64,000 nucleotides of DNA. Source: Hymenobacter frigidus (lineage in GTDB: Bacteria; Bacteroidota; Bacteroidia; Cytophagales; Hymenobacteraceae). The notes beneath the pieces are model-generated. The model did no database searches, was not told where the DNA came from, and saw nothing but the letters and a program-made list of their open reading frames with translations. Each line of letters starts with the position of its first letter. Positions within the stretch are counted from its first letter, which is position 1. The stretch lies in contig NZ_BMGY01000028.1 of the NCBI RefSeq assembly GCF_014640435.1, positions 1 through 64,000 on the forward strand, written 5' to 3'. Of the stretch, positions 24,586-33,496 are shown in pieces. The position numbers and the translations under genes were made by a program.

Positions 24586-26376
24586 ATGGAAGTAACGCAA
24601 CAAGCCAGCCTGAAGGGCGGCGAATTCATCATCAAGCCGACCGATGCGCAGAGCGTCTTCACCCCGGCCGACTTTACCGAAGAACAGATTATGATGCACC
24701 AGACCTGTCTGGACTTCGTAGCTGCCGAAGTGACCCCGCTGCTTGACCGCCTCGACAATCACGAGGAAGGCCTTATGCGCGGCCTGATGGAGAAAGCCGG
24801 CCAGCTCGGCCTGTTCGGTGTGAGCGTGCCCGAGCAGTTTGGTGGCCTCGACATGGACTTCCCTACCGCCCTGCGGGTGACAGAGGGCGTGGGCGGAGGC
24901 CATTCGTTCCCGGTGGCCTTTGCGGCCCACACCGGCATTGCCCTGCTGCCCATTCTGTACTTCGGCAACGACGAGCAGAAGGCCAAGTACCTGCCCGGCC
25001 TCACCGATGGCACGCTGATGGGCTCTTACTGCCTCACCGAGCCCGGCTCCGGTTCCGATGCGTTGAGCGCCAAAACCAAGGCCGTGCTGAATACGGAAGG
25101 CACACACTACGTGCTCAACGGCCAGAAAATGTGGATTACCAACGGCGGCTTTGCCGACGTATTCATCGTGTTTGCTCAGGTCGACGGCGATAAGTTCACC
25201 GGCTTTATCGTGGACCGCGACACGCCCGGCCTGAGCCTAGGCAACGAGGAGCATAAGATGGGCATTAAGGGCAGCAGCACGCGGCAGGTGTTCTTGTCCG
25301 ATTGCACCGTCCCCAAGGAGAACGTGCTGGGCGAGATTGGCAAAGGCCACCTCATCGCCTTCAACGTGCTCAACATTGGCCGTATCAAGCTGGCCGCGGC
25401 TTGCCTTGGTGCCACCAAAATGGCCGCCACGCTGAGCGTGAAGTACGCCAACGAGCGGGTGCAGTTCAAGATGCCCATTTCGAAGTTTGGCGCGATTCGC
25501 TACAAGCTGGCGCAGCAGGCCATCCGCATCTACGCCGTGGAATCGGCTATTTACCGCGCCGGCTCCGACATCTACCGCATGGAGCAGCAGCTCATAGCCG
25601 AAGGCAAAGGCTCGAACGAAGCCCTGCTGGGTGCTGCCCGCGAGTTTGCCGTGGAGTGCGCCATACTGAAAGTAGAAGGCTCGGAAGTGCTTGACTACGT
25701 GGTGGATGAGGGTGTGCAGATTTACGGCGGCTACGGTTACTCGGCCGACTATCCGATGGACCGCGCCTACCGCGACTCGCGCATCAACCGCATCTTCGAG
25801 GGCACCAACGAGATTAACCGCCTGTTGGCCGTTGACATGATTCTGAAAAAGGGCTTGAAGGGCGAAATCGACCTGATGGGCCCCGCCCAGGCCGTGCAGC
25901 AGGAGTTGCTGAGCATCCCGAGCATGAGCCAGGACGAGGAAACCGGCCTGTTCAGCAAGGAGATGAAAACCATCGCCAACCTGAAAAAGGCTATTTTGAT
26001 GGTAGCCGGTTCGGCTGTGCAGAAGTTCACCGCTACTCTCGCCAAGGAGCAGGAACTGCTGATGAACATTGCCGACATGTCCATTAAGGTGTACATCGCC
26101 GAAAGCACCCTGCTCCGCGTGGAGAAGGAGGCTTCATCGAAGGGTGAAGAGGCAATGGCCGTAGAAGCTGACATTGCCCGCGTGTACTTGTCCGATGCCG
26201 TGGACATCGTGGAGAAAGCTGGCAAAGACGCCATTGGCAGCATGGCTGAGGGCGACGAGCAGCGCCTGCTGCTCATGGGCCTCAAGCGCTTTACCAAAAC
26301 CGAATTACTGAACGTGAAAGAGGCTCGTCGTCGCATCGCCGCTAAGCTGATTACGGCTAACGAGTACGCCGTCTGA
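24586..26376 (+). CDS. fadE: acyl-CoA dehydrogenase
   Basis: 596 aa, close in length to B. subtilis FadE. It performs the FAD-dependent first oxidation of beta-oxidation. Motifs are CLTEPGSGSDALSAKTKAVL (acyl/FAD site), MWITNGGFADVFIVFA, GIKGSSTRQVFLSDCTVP, the FAD loop QIYGGYGYSADYPMDRAYRD and the catalytic-glutamate motif RIFEGTNEINRLL. An extra C-terminal helical domain of roughly 150 residues follows the classical fold, as in the long FadE subfamily. It has its own upstream region with two dyads and its own terminator, so it is transcribed apart from fadNA. Confidence 0.94.
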   Translation: MEVTQQASLKGGEFIIKPTDAQSVFTPADFTEEQIMMHQTCLDFVAAEVTPLLDRLDNHEEGLMRGLMEKAGQLGLFGVSVPEQFGGLDMDFPTALRVTEGVGGGHSFPVAFAAHTGIALLPILYFGNDEQKAKYLPGLTDGTLMGSYCLTEPGSGSDALSAKTKAVLNTEGTHYVLNGQKMWITNGGFADVFIVFAQVDGDKFTGFIVDRDTPGLSLGNEEHKMGIKGSSTRQVFLSDCTVPKENVLGEIGKGHLIAFNVLNIGRIKLAAACLGATKMAATLSVKYANERVQFKMPISKFGAIRYKLAQQAIRIYAVESAIYRAGSDIYRMEQQLIAEGKGSNEALLGAAREFAVECAILKVEGSEVLDYVVDEGVQIYGGYGYSADYPMDRAYRDSRINRIFEGTNEINRLLAVDMILKKGLKGEIDLMGPAQAVQQELLSIPSMSQDEETGLFSKEMKTIANLKKAILMVAGSAVQKFTATLAKEQELLMNIADMSIKVYIAESTLLRVEKEASSKGEEAMAVEADIARVYLSDAVDIVEKAGKDAIGSMAEGDEQRLLLMGLKRFTKTELLNVKEARRRIAAKLITANEYAV

Positions 26377-26426
26377 ACCGCAGATTTATCGGATTCGGCG
26401 GATTAGTCGGATTTTGTAGGTGACGA

Positions 26427-26457
26427 AAAGGGCCGCTCCCGATGGGGGCGGCCCTTT
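26427..26457. terminator. terminator after fadE
   Basis: AAAGGGCCGCTCCC (26427-26440) pairs with GGGGGCGGCCCTTT (26444-26457) with one G-T wobble. Ts follow on both strands, so it can also end the converging gene at 26531. Confidence 0.8.
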
Positions 26458-26530
26458 ATCGTTGCGCTCTGCGACCTTCAGCGTTTCTTCTGCGCCCTCT
26501 GCGGGAACCGACGTTTGCGCTGCCAGAACG

Positions 26531-27985
26531 CTATTTTAACACAATCTTCTCCAGCTGCAAGGCTGCCGATTTTTTGCTCGGCCGGCTCACACCGATGATG
26601 GTTTTCTCATTAAGCCAAGCCGTGAAATCCTTCACGTAAGCCAGCTGCTGGTCGTCGGCCACGTTCAGCTTCAGGCGTTCGGGGGCGCTTACTACGCCGG
26701 TCTGGGCATTCACGCGCCGCAGGTACAGGTCTGATTTCTTGTTGATGTTTTCCAGCGTGAGGAGTTGTACGGTGCCGCCAAACACCGCTGCCCGGAAGCC
26801 AATGCCGGTATAGGAATCTACGGCCGGGGCCACCTGGTCTTTAGCTACGATGCTGTGCCAGGTGGGCGCGCCAAACTCGTTGTAGCCAAATACGTGCAGC
26901 TCGCGGGCGTGTACCGGAGCTTCGCTGCCGCCTTCTTCAAAATGCTTTTCGGCTACGACTACCAGCTGCTTTTCGGGAGTCAGGAGCATTTCGCCTAGGT
27001 AGATGTCGTCCAGTCGTTTTACGTCGAGCCCGCTGGCTTTGCCTACTTCGGTCAGGTAAGCCGGAGTGAAGCGGAATTCCGGGGAAAACTTCATGTCGCC
27101 GGTGCCGCTGAAATCGTATTTCACCACTTTCAGGCTGTAGTACTCGCCGGTGGCGTAGTCGGCGCACAAGGCGGCGGCGTAGAGGCGGCCGTCGTTTAAA
27201 ACCGTGAATTTGGCATCGCGGATGGTGACCGGCCGGCCCCCGAAAGTGCCGCCTACCGGCACGCCCAGCACCTTGATTTCGGGTGATTTGCCGGCCGGGT
27301 AGCGGCGCACGGTTAGTTTCTTCATGCCGTCGCTTATCAGCGTCACGTACTGCGTGCCGTCGTTGGCTACGTGCACGGCGGGGGAGAAGAAGTCGCCCTG
27401 GTCGCGGAAATCATAGGCTTTTTCTTCCTGCTGCGCTAGGTTTTGGTCAAACAGCGTGGCCGCGATACTTTTTACCTGCTGCTCGCGGGTGAGGTAGCGG
27501 AAGGCCAGGAGGCGGGTGCCATCGGGCGAAATGGACACGCCCAGCCGGCGGTCGCGTGGGGCGGCGGTCATCACCACTTTGGCCGGGCCGCGCTGGCCGC
27601 TTTGCAGGTTCACGGGTACCACGGCCAGATTCTGGCCATTGTCATCTTTATGATGCAGCACCACCCAAGCCTGTTGCGGCCCACGCCCGAAAGCTTCCAG
27701 GGTTTCGCCGGGCGTGACCGGAATGGTAGTGCTCCACTGCTTTTTGAGGTCGGCATCGTAGCGCTCTACCGCGTAGCCGCCCGCGCTTTGGTGGGCCAGA
27801 ATCACGAAGCCTGAGCCATCGGCCAGCGCTAGGGTCTTGCGGGGCACGCGCATGTCGTACCGGTCCGCGCCTTGTTCGGGCAGGTAGCTGAACGGGGTTG
27901 ATTTTACTTTTTGGGCTGTAGCCGGAGCGATGCTACCCAGTATTGTCCAGCTTATCAGGCTAGTAAGTAAAACGCGCTGCAACAT
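26531..27985 (-). CDS. secreted hypothetical protein, probable beta-propeller
   Basis: 484 aa from the ATG at 27985, which gives the signal peptide MLQRVLLTSLISWTILGSIA with cleavage near APATAQ; the longer frame to 28042 would place 19 residues ahead of it. The body is beta-rich with blade-like repeats such as DGSGFVILAHQSAGGYAVER, DRRLGVSISPDGTRLLAFRY and VHVANDGTQYVTLISDGMK. No catalytic motif is seen. It is likely periplasmic or secreted; the exact family is not recognised. Confidence 0.7.
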   Translation of the reverse strand: MLQRVLLTSLISWTILGSIAPATAQKVKSTPFSYLPEQGADRYDMRVPRKTLALADGSGFVILAHQSAGGYAVERYDADLKKQWSTTIPVTPGETLEAFGRGPQQAWVVLHHKDDNGQNLAVVPVNLQSGQRGPAKVVMTAAPRDRRLGVSISPDGTRLLAFRYLTREQQVKSIAATLFDQNLAQQEEKAYDFRDQGDFFSPAVHVANDGTQYVTLISDGMKKLTVRRYPAGKSPEIKVLGVPVGGTFGGRPVTIRDAKFTVLNDGRLYAAALCADYATGEYYSLKVVKYDFSGTGDMKFSPEFRFTPAYLTEVGKASGLDVKRLDDIYLGEMLLTPEKQLVVVAEKHFEEGGSEAPVHARELHVFGYNEFGAPTWHSIVAKDQVAPAVDSYTGIGFRAAVFGGTVQLLTLENINKKSDLYLRRVNAQTGVVSAPERLKLNVADDQQLAYVKDFTAWLNEKTIIGVSRPSKKSAALQLEKIVLK

Positions 27986-28039
27986 AAAATTTGGGATAGG
28001 TGGAAAATCAATGGATGGGCAAAATGGGCTCAGTACGCT

Positions 28040-28047
28040 CAAAAGTA
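28040..28047 (-). promoter_or_regulatory. -7 promoter element of the propeller-like gene
   Basis: TACTTTTG on the minus strand matches TAnnTTTG and ends 54 bases before the ATG at 27985. It also supports the shorter start, since the alternative start at 28042 falls within it. Confidence 0.45.
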
Positions 28048-28312
28048 AGCGTATTGGGGTTGCTGCGCGTTATAATCAGTCCTTGCCGACAGGAGAATTT
28101 TCGGGTTAGTTAACAAAAAAGTAGCCGAACCATAACACTCCCGTGGTCACTTCCGTACAGGAAATCCGTTTACTTCGTATATGCTCAGGAGCCTCAATCG
28201 GAGCTTCCTAAATAAAGCCCAAGAGTCACCAAATTCCGATTCTAACGGTTCTGCTTTGGCCGGGTATATTGGCCTTTTAAATGTTTTTCTTTAACAAACA
28301 CAAGCTTCGGCT
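28048..28312. other. intergenic stretch between divergent genes
   Basis: No gene or recognised element is seen between the two divergent promoters. The bases are AT-richer than the surroundings and contain only short imperfect repeats. Confidence 0.5.
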
Positions 28313-28320
28313 TAACTTTG
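28313..28320 (+). promoter_or_regulatory. -7 promoter element of the 76-aa gene
   Basis: TAACTTTG matches TAnnTTTG and ends 24 bases before the ATG at 28345. Confidence 0.5.
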
Positions 28321-28344
28321 CACCAGCAATTATCTATTATCGTT

Positions 28345-28575
28345 ATGAAGTCAGTTCTCAAGTTTGCCCTTTTAGCATCACTTATCGTCACCGGTAAGCT
28401 TGTCAAGCAGCCCACTCAGGCAACTGTAAGGCAGTCAGTTGAAGCTAAAAGTGTTAATAATTCTACCTCCGTTGTTTTGGTGCATCAGGTGCTCACTTCT
28501 GAGCCGGTGAAACCGGCCCGGGAGCAGCTGCAGCCGCAGCAAAGCGGCAACGGACTAATCGCCGAGATGTTCTAG
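28345..28575 (+). CDS. small exported hypothetical protein
   Basis: 76 aa from the ATG at 28345; an earlier in-frame start nearby at 28318 would overlap the promoter. The start MKSVLKFALLASLIVTGKL is a basic-hydrophobic segment, either a signal peptide or a membrane anchor. The rest is polar and Gln/Val/Ser-rich, with no cysteine lipobox. The clear promoter and strong terminator on either side argue for a real transcription unit. Lower GC than its neighbours. Function unknown. Confidence 0.6.
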   Translation: MKSVLKFALLASLIVTGKLVKQPTQATVRQSVEAKSVNNSTSVVLVHQVLTSEPVKPAREQLQPQQSGNGLIAEMF

Positions 28576-28587
28576 CCGAAAAATACC

Positions 28588-28617
28588 AACGACTTTTAAT
28601 AAGGTCGTTTTTTTTTG
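28588..28617 (+). terminator. terminator of the 76-aa gene
   Basis: AACGAC (28588-28593) and GTCGTT (28604-28609), extended by weaker A-T pairs, form a hairpin followed by a run of eight or more Ts. Confidence 0.85.
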
Positions 28618-28636
28618 CCCTGCGGGAAACAGATGC

Positions 28637-30736
28637 TTAGCTAATCCGGCTCCAGTTAACTGCCGAGGCGGGTAGGCTTTCGATGTGCCGCCGAATATTG
28701 CCGTTTTCCGGGCTGGCCAAATTGGGGTCTTCGCTTAGCAATAGCTGAGCGGCCGCCCGGCTTTCGCTCAGAATGCGGCCGTCTTTGGCCAGGTCGGCAA
28801 TAAGCAGGTCGAGTACACCGCTTTGCTGGGTGCCCATCAGGTCGCCGGGGCCGCGCAGTTTCAGGTCGATATCGGCGATTTCAAAACCGTTGTTGGTTCG
28901 CACCATCGTTTCGAGGCGGGTGCGGGCGTCTTTGCTCAGCTTGAAGCCCGTCATCAGAATGCAGTAGCTCTGGTCGGCCCCGCGACCTACGCGGCCGCGC
29001 AACTGGTGTAGCTGCGAGAGCCCAAACCGCTCGGCGCTTTCTATCACCATCACGGAGGCGTTGGGCACGTTCACGCCGACCTCGATTACGGTAGTCGCTA
29101 CCATAATCTGCGTTTCACGCTTAATAAAGCGCTGCATTTCGTAGTCTTTCTCCTCGGCTTTCATGCGCCCGTGCACGATGCTGATTTGGAACTCTGGAAA
29201 AGCCCGGCTCACGCTTTCATAGCCATCGGTCAGGTCTTTGTAGTCCATCGTTTCCGATTCCTCAATCAGCGGGTACACGATGTAGACCTGCCGCCCCAGC
29301 TTCACCTGGTCGCGGATGAATTCGAATACTTTCAGGCGGTTACCATCGAACCGGTGCACCGTTACGATGGGCTTACGGCCGGCCGGCAGCTCATCAATCA
29401 CGCTCACGTCGAGGTCACCATACAGCGTCATGGCCAGCGTGCGCGGGATGGGCGTGGCCGTCATCACCAGCACGTGTGGGATGACGTGCGGGTTCTTCTG
29501 CCACAGCTTAGAGCGCTGCGCTACCCCGAAGCGGTGCTGCTCATCCATAATAGTCAGGCCCAGGTTGCGGAATTGCACCACGTCCTCTAGCAAGGCGTGG
29601 GTGCCCACCAGCATGTGCATAGAGCCATCACGCAGGGCCTCGTGTAGCACGCGGCGCTCGGCGGTGCGGGTGCTGCCCGTAAGCTTGCCAATTCGGATGC
29701 CCAGCGCGTCGGCGTACACTTTCAGGCCGGTGTAGTGCTGGTCGGCCAGAATTTCGGTGGGGGCCATGATGCAGCTCTGCGCGCCGTTGTCGGCTGCCAT
29801 CAGCATGGAAATGAAGGCCACGATGGTTTTACCCGAGCCCACGTCGCCCTGCAACAGCCGGTTCATCTGCTGGCCAGTGCAAAAATCCTTGTAGATGTCG
29901 TGGATAACGCGTTTTTGCGCTCCGGTTAAATCGAAGGTGAGGTGGTTCTTGTAGAAGTCTACCAGCGTGGGCACCTGGTTGAAAATCTGGCCGGCCAGCG
30001 TCACCTTGCGCTGGTCGCGCTGCCGGAGCAGCTTGAGCTGCACGTAAAACAGCTCCTCAAACTTCAGCCGGAACTTGGCTGCCGCCAGCAGCTCGTTACT
30101 CTGCGGAAAGTGAATCTGCTGCAGCGCCTGGGCTTTGGACATCAGCGCGTACTGCTCAATCAAAGCCGGCGACAGCGACTCCACCACGTGGGGCAATGCC
30201 AGCTTCAGCAGCTCAGCCACCATGCGCATAATGGCCTTGCTGTCTACGCGGTGGTAGTTCTTGAGCTTTTCCGACGTGTTGTACATCGGCTGCAAATAGC
30301 TCTGGCCGGGCTTAGCCTCGGTTATTTCCTCCAATTCCGGATGGGCCATCTGCGGCCGGCCATTGAACATGGTGGGCTTGCCGAAAACGATGTATTCCTG
30401 GTTGTTGCGCGTGTACTGCTGCACCCACTTCACGCCCTTAAACCACACCAGTTCCAGTTCGCCGGTGCCGTCGCCCACCTTAGCCGTCAGGCGCTGCTTG
30501 GGCCCTTCACCAATCAGTTCCTTGCCGCGCAGCATGCCGCGCACCTGCACGTAGGGCAGGTCGTCGTTCAGGTCGGCCACGTTGTACACCTGCGTGCGGT
30601 CCAGGTACCGAAACGGATAGCGCTGAATCAGGTCGCCGTAGGTAAACAAGCCCAGCTCTTTGCCCAGCAATTGGGCCCGCTGGGTGCTGCCCACCGAGCG
30701 CAAATGTTCGAGCCGGGTATTGAAGAAATTGCTCAT
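28637..30736 (-). CDS. recG: ATP-dependent DNA helicase RecG
   Basis: 699 aa. RecG remodels stalled forks and Holliday junctions. The N-terminal wedge/OB region (VRGMLRGKELIGEGPKQRLT) is followed by the helicase core: LLQGDVGSGKTIVAF (Walker A), MDEQHRFGVAQR, MTATPIPRTLAMTLYGDL and QLRGRVGRGADQSYCILM. Length is normal for the family. It follows gldD by only nine bases, so the two form an operon, an arrangement without obvious functional logic. Confidence 0.96.
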   Translation of the reverse strand: MSNFFNTRLEHLRSVGSTQRAQLLGKELGLFTYGDLIQRYPFRYLDRTQVYNVADLNDDLPYVQVRGMLRGKELIGEGPKQRLTAKVGDGTGELELVWFKGVKWVQQYTRNNQEYIVFGKPTMFNGRPQMAHPELEEITEAKPGQSYLQPMYNTSEKLKNYHRVDSKAIMRMVAELLKLALPHVVESLSPALIEQYALMSKAQALQQIHFPQSNELLAAAKFRLKFEELFYVQLKLLRQRDQRKVTLAGQIFNQVPTLVDFYKNHLTFDLTGAQKRVIHDIYKDFCTGQQMNRLLQGDVGSGKTIVAFISMLMAADNGAQSCIMAPTEILADQHYTGLKVYADALGIRIGKLTGSTRTAERRVLHEALRDGSMHMLVGTHALLEDVVQFRNLGLTIMDEQHRFGVAQRSKLWQKNPHVIPHVLVMTATPIPRTLAMTLYGDLDVSVIDELPAGRKPIVTVHRFDGNRLKVFEFIRDQVKLGRQVYIVYPLIEESETMDYKDLTDGYESVSRAFPEFQISIVHGRMKAEEKDYEMQRFIKRETQIMVATTVIEVGVNVPNASVMVIESAERFGLSQLHQLRGRVGRGADQSYCILMTGFKLSKDARTRLETMVRTNNGFEIADIDLKLRGPGDLMGTQQSGVLDLLIADLAKDGRILSESRAAAQLLLSEDPNLASPENGNIRRHIESLPASAVNWSRIS

Positions 30737-30745
30737 TCTTCGTGT

Positions 30746-31336
30746 CTACTTGTATTTCAGGGTGTTAAGCATCCGCACCATGTCGGCTTTCACGTACTCA
30801 ATCACGGGAGCCAGCGAGTCGTTGGCCGTCGCCGTTCGGAAATACAGCGCCCCGCGCAGGAAATGGTGCGTGCTGTCGGTGGTGTAGAACTGAAACTGAC
30901 TCGGTACCTCGCCCGACAACTCAAACACCGAGGCCCGCATGCCGCTGGGCATTTTCAGAATCCGCTCTTCGATGGCGGTAGCCTTGATTTCGTGTTTGCC
31001 CGTGAGCTTGCGTGCATCCTCCATCATTTTATTGTAGAGGCGGCGGTCGCGCTGCACGTCCATGTAGGTAATCTGTACGTTGGCCTGCAGCTTGGGATAA
31101 TACACATTCAGCCAGTGCGGCTGCGCCATATAAGACGAGTCGCGTTTAATGACTGCTTCTTTGGAATACTCGAACTCATACGGGTGCCCGCCGCCCAGTA
31201 CTTGGTAGCGATGCGCCGGCAAGTCAATGCGGTTGTAACCCTTGGGCTTAGGCGTAAAGTCGGGTGCCGCCGAGCAACTTGCCAGCAAAGCCAGCCCCAC
31301 CAACAGGCCCGGAAATTTATTCAGTATCGACACCAC
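30746..31336 (-). CDS. gldD: gliding motility lipoprotein GldD
   Basis: 196 aa. A lipoprotein signal, NKFPGLLVGLALLASC, puts the acylated cysteine near residue 21. PKPKGYNRIDLP and HPYEFEYSKEAVIKRDSSY are recognisable GldD signatures. GldD is needed for gliding in Flavobacterium johnsoniae and for the type IX secretion-linked motility machinery of the phylum. In F. johnsoniae gldE lies just upstream of it; here the space holds a terminator and a promoter instead. It is transcribed with recG. Confidence 0.88.
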   Translation of the reverse strand: MVSILNKFPGLLVGLALLASCSAAPDFTPKPKGYNRIDLPAHRYQVLGGGHPYEFEYSKEAVIKRDSSYMAQPHWLNVYYPKLQANVQITYMDVQRDRRLYNKMMEDARKLTGKHEIKATAIEERILKMPSGMRASVFELSGEVPSQFQFYTTDSTHHFLRGALYFRTATANDSLAPVIEYVKADMVRMLNTLKYK

Positions 31337-31389
31337 GTATAGTTAGGCTGGAAACGCGGCACCACCGCCTTGGCTGGTGCCCCACACAT

Positions 31390-31397
31390 CAAAGGTA
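31390..31397 (-). promoter_or_regulatory. -7 promoter element of gldD
   Basis: TACCTTTG on the minus strand matches TAnnTTTG and lies 53 bases before the gldD ATG, giving gldD-recG its own promoter after the ssb terminator. Confidence 0.5.
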
Positions 31398-31554
31398 ACC
31401 TGTGCACCCGTGCCGGGCACAACGGAAAAAGCCCCGGACTGGTGCTCGTCCTTGCCCATATCTTTCTTTCGGTTTTGTGGCGATGCGTTGAGGGTGCTTT
31501 TTCACCAGTCAGCACCGCTTTGCCAACAGTGAAACGACCGGGTACACGTCCAAA

Positions 31555-31588
31555 AAAGCCCTCCCGGCCACATGGTCAGGAGGGCTTT
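31555..31588 (-). terminator. terminator of ssb
   Basis: AAAGCCCTCC (31555-31564) and GGAGGGCTTT (31579-31588) form a hairpin. On the minus strand it is followed by a run of six Ts. Confidence 0.88.
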
Positions 31589-31650
31589 AGAAATGTGGGT
31601 AGAGACCCGGACTGGTGCCAGGGCTTCAATTGAAAACAGATAATCCGCCG

Positions 31651-32085
31651 TTAAAACGGCAACTGGTCAAGTTCCGGCTCTTGCCGAAAGCTGTGCGCTG
31701 GGTCGGCCGCTACAGTGCCATTGGCCTCGCCTACCGGAGTGCCCGGACCCTGAGGCCGGCCGCCCAGCAACGAAATCTCATCGGCGATGATTTCCGTAAT
31801 GTAGCGGGTCTGCTGGTCCTTGTCTTGGTACTGGCGCGTCCGCAGCTTACCCTCAATGTACACTTGCTGGCCCTTTTTGAGGTATTTGTCAGCCATATCA
31901 GCCAGGCCTCGCCACGCCGAAATGTTGTGCCACTCGGTGCGTTCTACCCGGGTGCCTTGCTTGTCTTTGTAATATTCGTTGGTAGCGAGGGTAAAATGAG
32001 CCACGCTCACCCCGCCTTCCAAATGGCGCACTTCGGGGTCTTTGCCCAGGTTACCTACCAAAATCACCTTGTTCACTCCGGCCAT
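31651..32085 (-). CDS. ssb: single-stranded DNA-binding protein
   Basis: 144 aa from the ATG at 32085 ([20 protein letters not shown]); the 13 extra residues of a longer frame are atypical. The OB fold shows [40 protein letters not shown] and [12 protein letters not shown]. The C-terminal tail ends ELDQLPF, the acidic-PF tip that recruits repair and replication partners. It lies downstream of mutY on the same strand. Confidence 0.94.
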   Translation of the reverse strand: MAGVNKVILVGNLGKDPEVRHLEGGVSVAHFTLATNEYYKDKQGTRVERTEWHNISAWRGLADMADKYLKKGQQVYIEGKLRTRQYQDKDQQTRYITEIIADEISLLGGRPQGPGTPVGEANGTVAADPAHSFRQEPELDQLPF

Positions 32086-32140
32086 ATCATTGCACGTTAG
32101 GAAATACAGAATTGAAAACGCCACTCGGCTCTTTCTGATT

Positions 32141-32148
32141 CAAAGATA
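32141..32148 (-). promoter_or_regulatory. promoter of ssb
   Basis: TATCTTTG on the minus strand matches TAnnTTTG; a TTG at 32172-32170, 21 bases further up, fits the -33 element. ssb starts 55 bases downstream. Confidence 0.55.
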
Positions 32149-32224
32149 ATAAATTAAGTCGGGATAAAGCAATATTTTGCTAAAAATATCAGCCAGATAT
32201 TCTAATGATATTAGGAGGAGTGAG

Positions 32225-33307
32225 CTACAGATTCTGGTTGCAATAGTTGTCAATCAGCTTAGGCTTGGGTAGCGCCTCAATCTCAGCAGCGGAATAGGCC
32301 CGCAGGCCCAAGTCGCGCAACGTAGCAGCGGGCAGCGGTTGCGCAAGGGCCAACGGGTGAAAGCGCGCCTCTAGCTTTTGGTGGCTTAATACGTGGCGAT
32401 AAGTTGCGCTGGGTTCGGCAGCCTGGCTGGTATCGAGGCTGGCGCCAAGGGCATTGAGGTGGCGCAGCAGCTCCGCCGGCGGCAATTCGGGTACGGTGGT
32501 TTCGGCCAAAGCAAAGTCGTAGAGGCCCTGCCAAATATCCTTCTCCCGGCGCTCCCGCAAGTAGGTTTGCTCGCCGTGGCGCAGCACGAAGTAATGGAAA
32601 TAGCGAGTGCGCGAGGCCTTGGCCTTGCTTTTTACTGGCAACAGGGCCACCTGCCCATGCTGAAACGCCCAGCACTGCTGCTGCAACGGGCAAAACAGGC
32701 AGTCGGGCTTGGCTGGCGTGCACTGCAGCGCCCCAAACTCCATGATGGCCTGGTTGAAATCGGCCGGAGTGGCTGCCGGAATGTGCTGGTCGGCCAGCGC
32801 CTGAAACTCTTTGCGAGAGCTGGGCGCGGCAATGTCCGAGTGCAGCCCAAAAACGCGGGCCAGTACCCGGTACACGTTGCCGTCGAGCACAGCCACGGCC
32901 TCATCAAAGGCGAAAGAGGCAATAGCCGCCGCCGTATACGGCCCTACTCCCCGCAACTGGAGCAAGCCAGCATAAGTAGTTGGAAAACGGCCATTATGGT
33001 CGCTCACTACCTGCTGAGCGGTGTGGTGCATGTTACGGGCCCGGGAATAGTAGCCCAAGCCCTGCCAATAGCGCAGTACCTCGGCCTCGGGAGCGGCCGC
33101 CAAAGCCTGCACGGTAGGATAGGCGGCCAGGAATGTTTCGTAGTAGGGGAGGCCCTGCGCCACGCGGGTTTGCTGCAGAATAACTTCGGACAGCCAGATG
33201 GCATACGGGTCGCGGGTATGCCGCCACGGCAAGTCGCGGTGATGCCGCGGATACCAGGTCAGAAGCGCGGCCGCCAGAAAGGATGGCTGAGGGTTGGATT
33301 TTGTCAA
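32225..33307 (-). CDS. mutY: A/G-specific adenine glycosylase MutY
   Basis: 360 aa. It removes adenine mispaired with 8-oxoguanine. Seen are DLPWRHTRDPYAIWLSEVIL with the catalytic glutamate, the helix-hairpin-helix LLQLRGVGPYTAAAIASFAF, the catalytic aspartate in AVLDGNVYRVLARVFG and the 4Fe-4S loop C-x6-C-x2-C-x5-C (CTPAKPDCLFCPLQQQC). The C-terminal NUDIX-like 8-oxoG recognition domain follows. Length is typical. It precedes ssb and is divergent from the HU gene, a neighbourhood seen in many Bacteroidota. Confidence 0.95.
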   Translation of the reverse strand: MTKSNPQPSFLAAALLTWYPRHHRDLPWRHTRDPYAIWLSEVILQQTRVAQGLPYYETFLAAYPTVQALAAAPEAEVLRYWQGLGYYSRARNMHHTAQQVVSDHNGRFPTTYAGLLQLRGVGPYTAAAIASFAFDEAVAVLDGNVYRVLARVFGLHSDIAAPSSRKEFQALADQHIPAATPADFNQAIMEFGALQCTPAKPDCLFCPLQQQCWAFQHGQVALLPVKSKAKASRTRYFHYFVLRHGEQTYLRERREKDIWQGLYDFALAETTVPELPPAELLRHLNALGASLDTSQAAEPSATYRHVLSHQKLEARFHPLALAQPLPAATLRDLGLRAYSAAEIEALPKPKLIDNYCNQNL

Positions 33308-33379
33308 AATTTTGAAAGCGAATAATTTGGCCCAGGGGGTTGTTTCAACACCTGGGTTGGTAAAACGAAAAAAGGGGGC

Positions 33380-33387
33380 TACCTTTG
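33380..33387 (+). promoter_or_regulatory. promoter of the HU gene
   Basis: TACCTTTG matches TAnnTTTG, with TTG at 33357-33359 as a -33 element 20 bases upstream. The GTG start is 109 bases downstream, giving a long leader. Confidence 0.6.
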
Positions 33388-33496
33388 TGGCCCGAATTCA
33401 AGGGCGAACCGCCTACCGGGCAAGGGCTTACGCTGGAATTCGGGGATTTTTTGCCCAAACAACGTATTTTTTTAACCACCTAAGTACCATACCAAC

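Noticed and set aside
29942..31342. 466-aa open frame on the plus strand
   Set aside because: It runs across recG and gldD antisense; both have strong family motifs on the minus strand.
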